This document shows, in pieces, positions 5,753 to 7,218 of a DNA stretch of 7,218 bases. The DNA comes from Eubacteriales bacterium (GTDB lineage Bacteria > Bacillota > Clostridia > Peptostreptococcales > Anaerovoracaceae). The DNA is taken from assembly GCA_028691625.1 (NCBI GenBank), contig JAQUYZ010000073.1:1-7218 (forward strand), in the 5' to 3' direction. Numbering within the stretch: position 1 is the first letter of the stretch; each line of letters opens with the position of its first letter. The translations under genes and the position numbers were made by a program. The notes beneath the pieces were generated by a model that saw nothing but the letters and a program-made list of their open reading frames with translations, ran no database searches and had not been told where the DNA came from.

Positions 5753-6838
5753 ATGAGAAAAATTATCATTATCATTTTGATCATCATACTGAGCGGTTTC
5801 ATATCGCCTTCCTATGGCGCCCCTGCGGTGGAAATACAAAAGGCTCCGCCTGCAGTATCTGCGCAAAACGCAATCATGATAGAAGTAAATTCCGGAGAGG
5901 TGCTCTTTGAGAAAAATGCGGATCAAAAGTCTTATCCTGCCAGCATAACAAAAATTATGACGGCACTGCTGGCCATTGAGAACGGTTCGCCGGATAAGCC
6001 GGTGAAGATCTCTGAGAACGCGGCGGGAGTAGAGGGTTCCTCCATCTATCTTGCGCCCGGTGAGAAGATCTCTCTGCGAGATTTGGTATACGGCTTGATG
6101 CTGCGTTCGGGGAATGATGCTGCAATCGCAATTGCCGAGGAAATCGGAGGCAGCAAGAGCAGTTTTGTTATCATGATGAATAAACGAGCCCGTGAGATGG
6201 GAGCCTGCAATACAAATTTTGTGAATCCCAACGGGCTGCATGATCCTGAACATTATACCACAGCCAGAGATATGGCCATGATTTCCAAAGCCGCTATGAA
6301 AAATCCGGAATTTAAGAAGGTGGCATCGACAAAATCATGGGTTACCGACCGGGGAGAAGGGAAGTACAATTATTTCTATAATAAAAATAAGGTGGTCTAC
6401 CAGTACGACGGAGGAACCGGCATCAAAATCGGATACACAAAAGCAGCCGGAAGAACCCTGGTGGCATCTTCGGAGAGAAATGGCATGGAGCTCATCTGTG
6501 TTGTCATGAATGCGCCGGATTGGTTCAGGGACACATATGCCCTGATGGATTTTGCCTATCAGCAATATGAAACCAGAATGATTGCACAGGGACAAAGACC
6601 AATCAAAGCGGTCAGCATCCAGGGCGGTATGAAAAGCTTTGCAATGATCGGCCCGAGAGAGGACATCCTCTGCCCGGTGAAAAAGGAAACAGACAGCAGT
6701 ATTTCCGTCGTGTATGTTCTTACAGACCGCAGGAAAGCGCCGATTCAAAGATGGCAGGAAGCCGGTTATCTGAAAATATATGTGAATGGAGACTATCTCT
6801 TTTCCAAACCTCTTTATTATCTGGAGGATATAGAGTAG
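5753..6838 (+). CDS. Secreted D-alanyl-D-alanine carboxypeptidase (PBP5/DacF-like) with an altered KTG motif
   Basis: The protein has 361 residues. This class removes the terminal D-Ala from peptidoglycan pentapeptides outside the membrane. A signal peptide is clear: MRK, a very hydrophobic Ile-rich core (4-17), and a likely cleavage near SYGA-PA (20-25). The peptidase S11 domain follows: S64-I-T-K67 (SxxK, nucleophile S64), S119-G-N121 (SxN), and at 225-227 K-I-G in GIKIGYTKAAGRT, where the family normally has KTG. A beta-rich C-terminal domain (about 280-361) corresponds to the PBP5 C-terminal domain. The protein stops soon after it, without the obvious amphipathic membrane-anchoring helix of classical PBP5, so it may be released or loosely bound. 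It starts 58 bases after scpB with no clear own promoter, so co-transcription is likely. The DacF name is by family and location; the altered triad leaves activity uncertain. Confidence 0.92.
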   Translation: MRKIIIIILIIILSGFISPSYGAPAVEIQKAPPAVSAQNAIMIEVNSGEVLFEKNADQKSYPASITKIMTALLAIENGSPDKPVKISENAAGVEGSSIYLAPGEKISLRDLVYGLMLRSGNDAAIAIAEEIGGSKSSFVIMMNKRAREMGACNTNFVNPNGLHDPEHYTTARDMAMISKAAMKNPEFKKVASTKSWVTDRGEGKYNYFYNKNKVVYQYDGGTGIKIGYTKAAGRTLVASSERNGMELICVVMNAPDWFRDTYALMDFAYQQYETRMIAQGQRPIKAVSIQGGMKSFAMIGPREDILCPVKKETDSSISVVYVLTDRRKAPIQRWQEAGYLKIYVNGDYLFSKPLYYLEDIE

Positions 6839-6892
6839 CAAATCTGAGGAGGGTACAATATCATATACAGTAACTTTGAACGATTTGAATAT

Positions 6893-6898
6893 AGGGGG
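6893..6898 (+). promoter_or_regulatory. Ribosome binding site supporting a GTG start
   Basis: AGGGGG lies seven bases before the GTG at 6906. A stronger Shine-Dalgarno-like GAGGAGGG at 6846-6853 has no ATG, GTG or TTG at proper distance in this frame (ATA at 6858), so the GTG start is preferred. Confidence 0.55.
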
Positions 6899-6905
6899 CT
6901 TCATC

Positions 6906-7218
6906 GTGAATTACTGTAAAAACGATACACCTGCGCGAAAGCAGATAAACTGCATCGATGCAGGGTCGGAAAATTGTCCCTGCTATTTGGCGGTGACGGG
7001 TGACTGTCTGATTTGCAGCCGGCTTCAGGGAAGGGATTACTGCAACTGCAATTGGCGCGGTGTTTGTATTTATAATGAGTTTGTACAGGGAAACCGAAAA
7101 ATAAATAATCCCAGAAGGGATTTTGAAGCACAAATAATCGAAAAAAAATTTTATAAAGAGGATCTTGTCGTCTATATACTTGATGTGGATCAGGGCTTTG
7201 CGATGAAAGCGGGGCGGC
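6906..7218 (+). CDS. Cysteine-rich, probable FAD/NAD-binding ferredoxin-reductase-like protein (N-terminal part, cut by the window end)
   Basis: The reading frame stays open for 104 codons to the window end. The first 54 residues hold nine cysteines (4, 16, 24, 26, 34, 37, 46, 48, 54), arranged CPC, CLIC and CNC, ending in CNWRGVCIYNEF. This resembles a metal or iron-sulfur binding module. After a basic linker, residues about 73-104 (FEAQIIEKKFYKEDLVVYILDVDQGFAMKAGR) look like the first strands of a ferredoxin-reductase-like FAD domain, where A-x-x-PGxF would normally follow. I associate this combination with clostridial proteins annotated as FAD-dependent oxidoreductases related to the PyrK electron-transfer subunit, but the catalytic part lies outside the window. 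The start is taken as GTG at 6906. No terminator separates it from the carboxypeptidase gene, so it may be the fourth gene of the scpA operon. Confidence 0.6.
   Translation, partial: MNYCKNDTPARKQINCIDAGSENCPCYLAVTGDCLICSRLQGRDYCNCNWRGVCIYNEFVQGNRKINNPRRDFEAQIIEKKFYKEDLVVYILDVDQGFAMKAGR

Noticed and set aside
5720..6253. Open frames on the minus strand opposite the carboxypeptidase gene
   Set aside because: They are antisense to a gene with intact signal peptide and catalytic motifs, and they show Cys/His/Arg-rich compositions without recognisable domains.
6950..6963. 14-bp perfect palindrome CTGCATCGATGCAG
   Set aside because: It lies inside coding sequence of the cysteine-rich gene. A palindrome of this size is not rare by chance in 7 kb, and nothing around it suggests a site.
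6861..7133. Minus-strand open frames opposite the last gene
   Set aside because: The plus-strand frame has a patterned cysteine module, a ribosome binding site and continuity to the window end; the minus-strand frames are its shadows.

Overview
The window looks like chromosomal DNA of an anaerobic Bacillota, most likely class Clostridia. The reasons are the scpA-scpB pair followed by a DacF-like D-alanyl-D-alanine carboxypeptidase, strong AGGAGG-type ribosome binding sites, moderate-to-low GC, and a cysteine-rich flavin-reductase-like protein of a type I associate with Clostridia. The genus cannot be fixed from sequence alone. I see no mobile element, tRNA, rRNA or CRISPR array.

Left part (1-3111, all minus strand). 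A two-component system is transcribed right to left: a Cache-HAMP sensor histidine kinase (1228-3111), then one base later a response regulator (495-1226), then a clear intrinsic terminator (415-451). The regulator has no DNA-binding domain. Its receiver is fused to a C-terminal domain that I read as the DUF2294/MpsC family, a family linked to sodium/bicarbonate-dependent membrane potential generation in staphylococci. The next gene in the same direction, cut by the window edge, is the N-terminus of an NhaC-type Na+/H+ antiporter (1-323). The receiver-MpsC fusion beside a sodium antiporter gene is the most interesting feature of the window and suggests a system tied to sodium, pH or membrane potential.

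Middle part (3112-4236). A divergent intergenic region carries promoter-like sequences in both directions and a short perfect dyad that contains a TTGACA on each strand. To its right lies a ten-helix EamA/DMT-family transporter (3328-4236, plus strand).

Right part (4233-7218, plus strand). A good extended -10 promoter overlaps the eamA stop codon and probably drives scpA-scpB (ATGA overlap), the condensin accessory subunits, followed by a secreted PBP5/DacF-type carboxypeptidase whose KTG triad reads KIG. The dacF-like ribosome binding site forms the 3' arm of a hairpin followed by a T run. The last gene (from 6906, cut at the window end) encodes nine cysteines in its first 54 residues and the start of what looks like a ferredoxin-reductase-like fold. 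No terminator is visible between scpA and this gene, so all four may be one operon.
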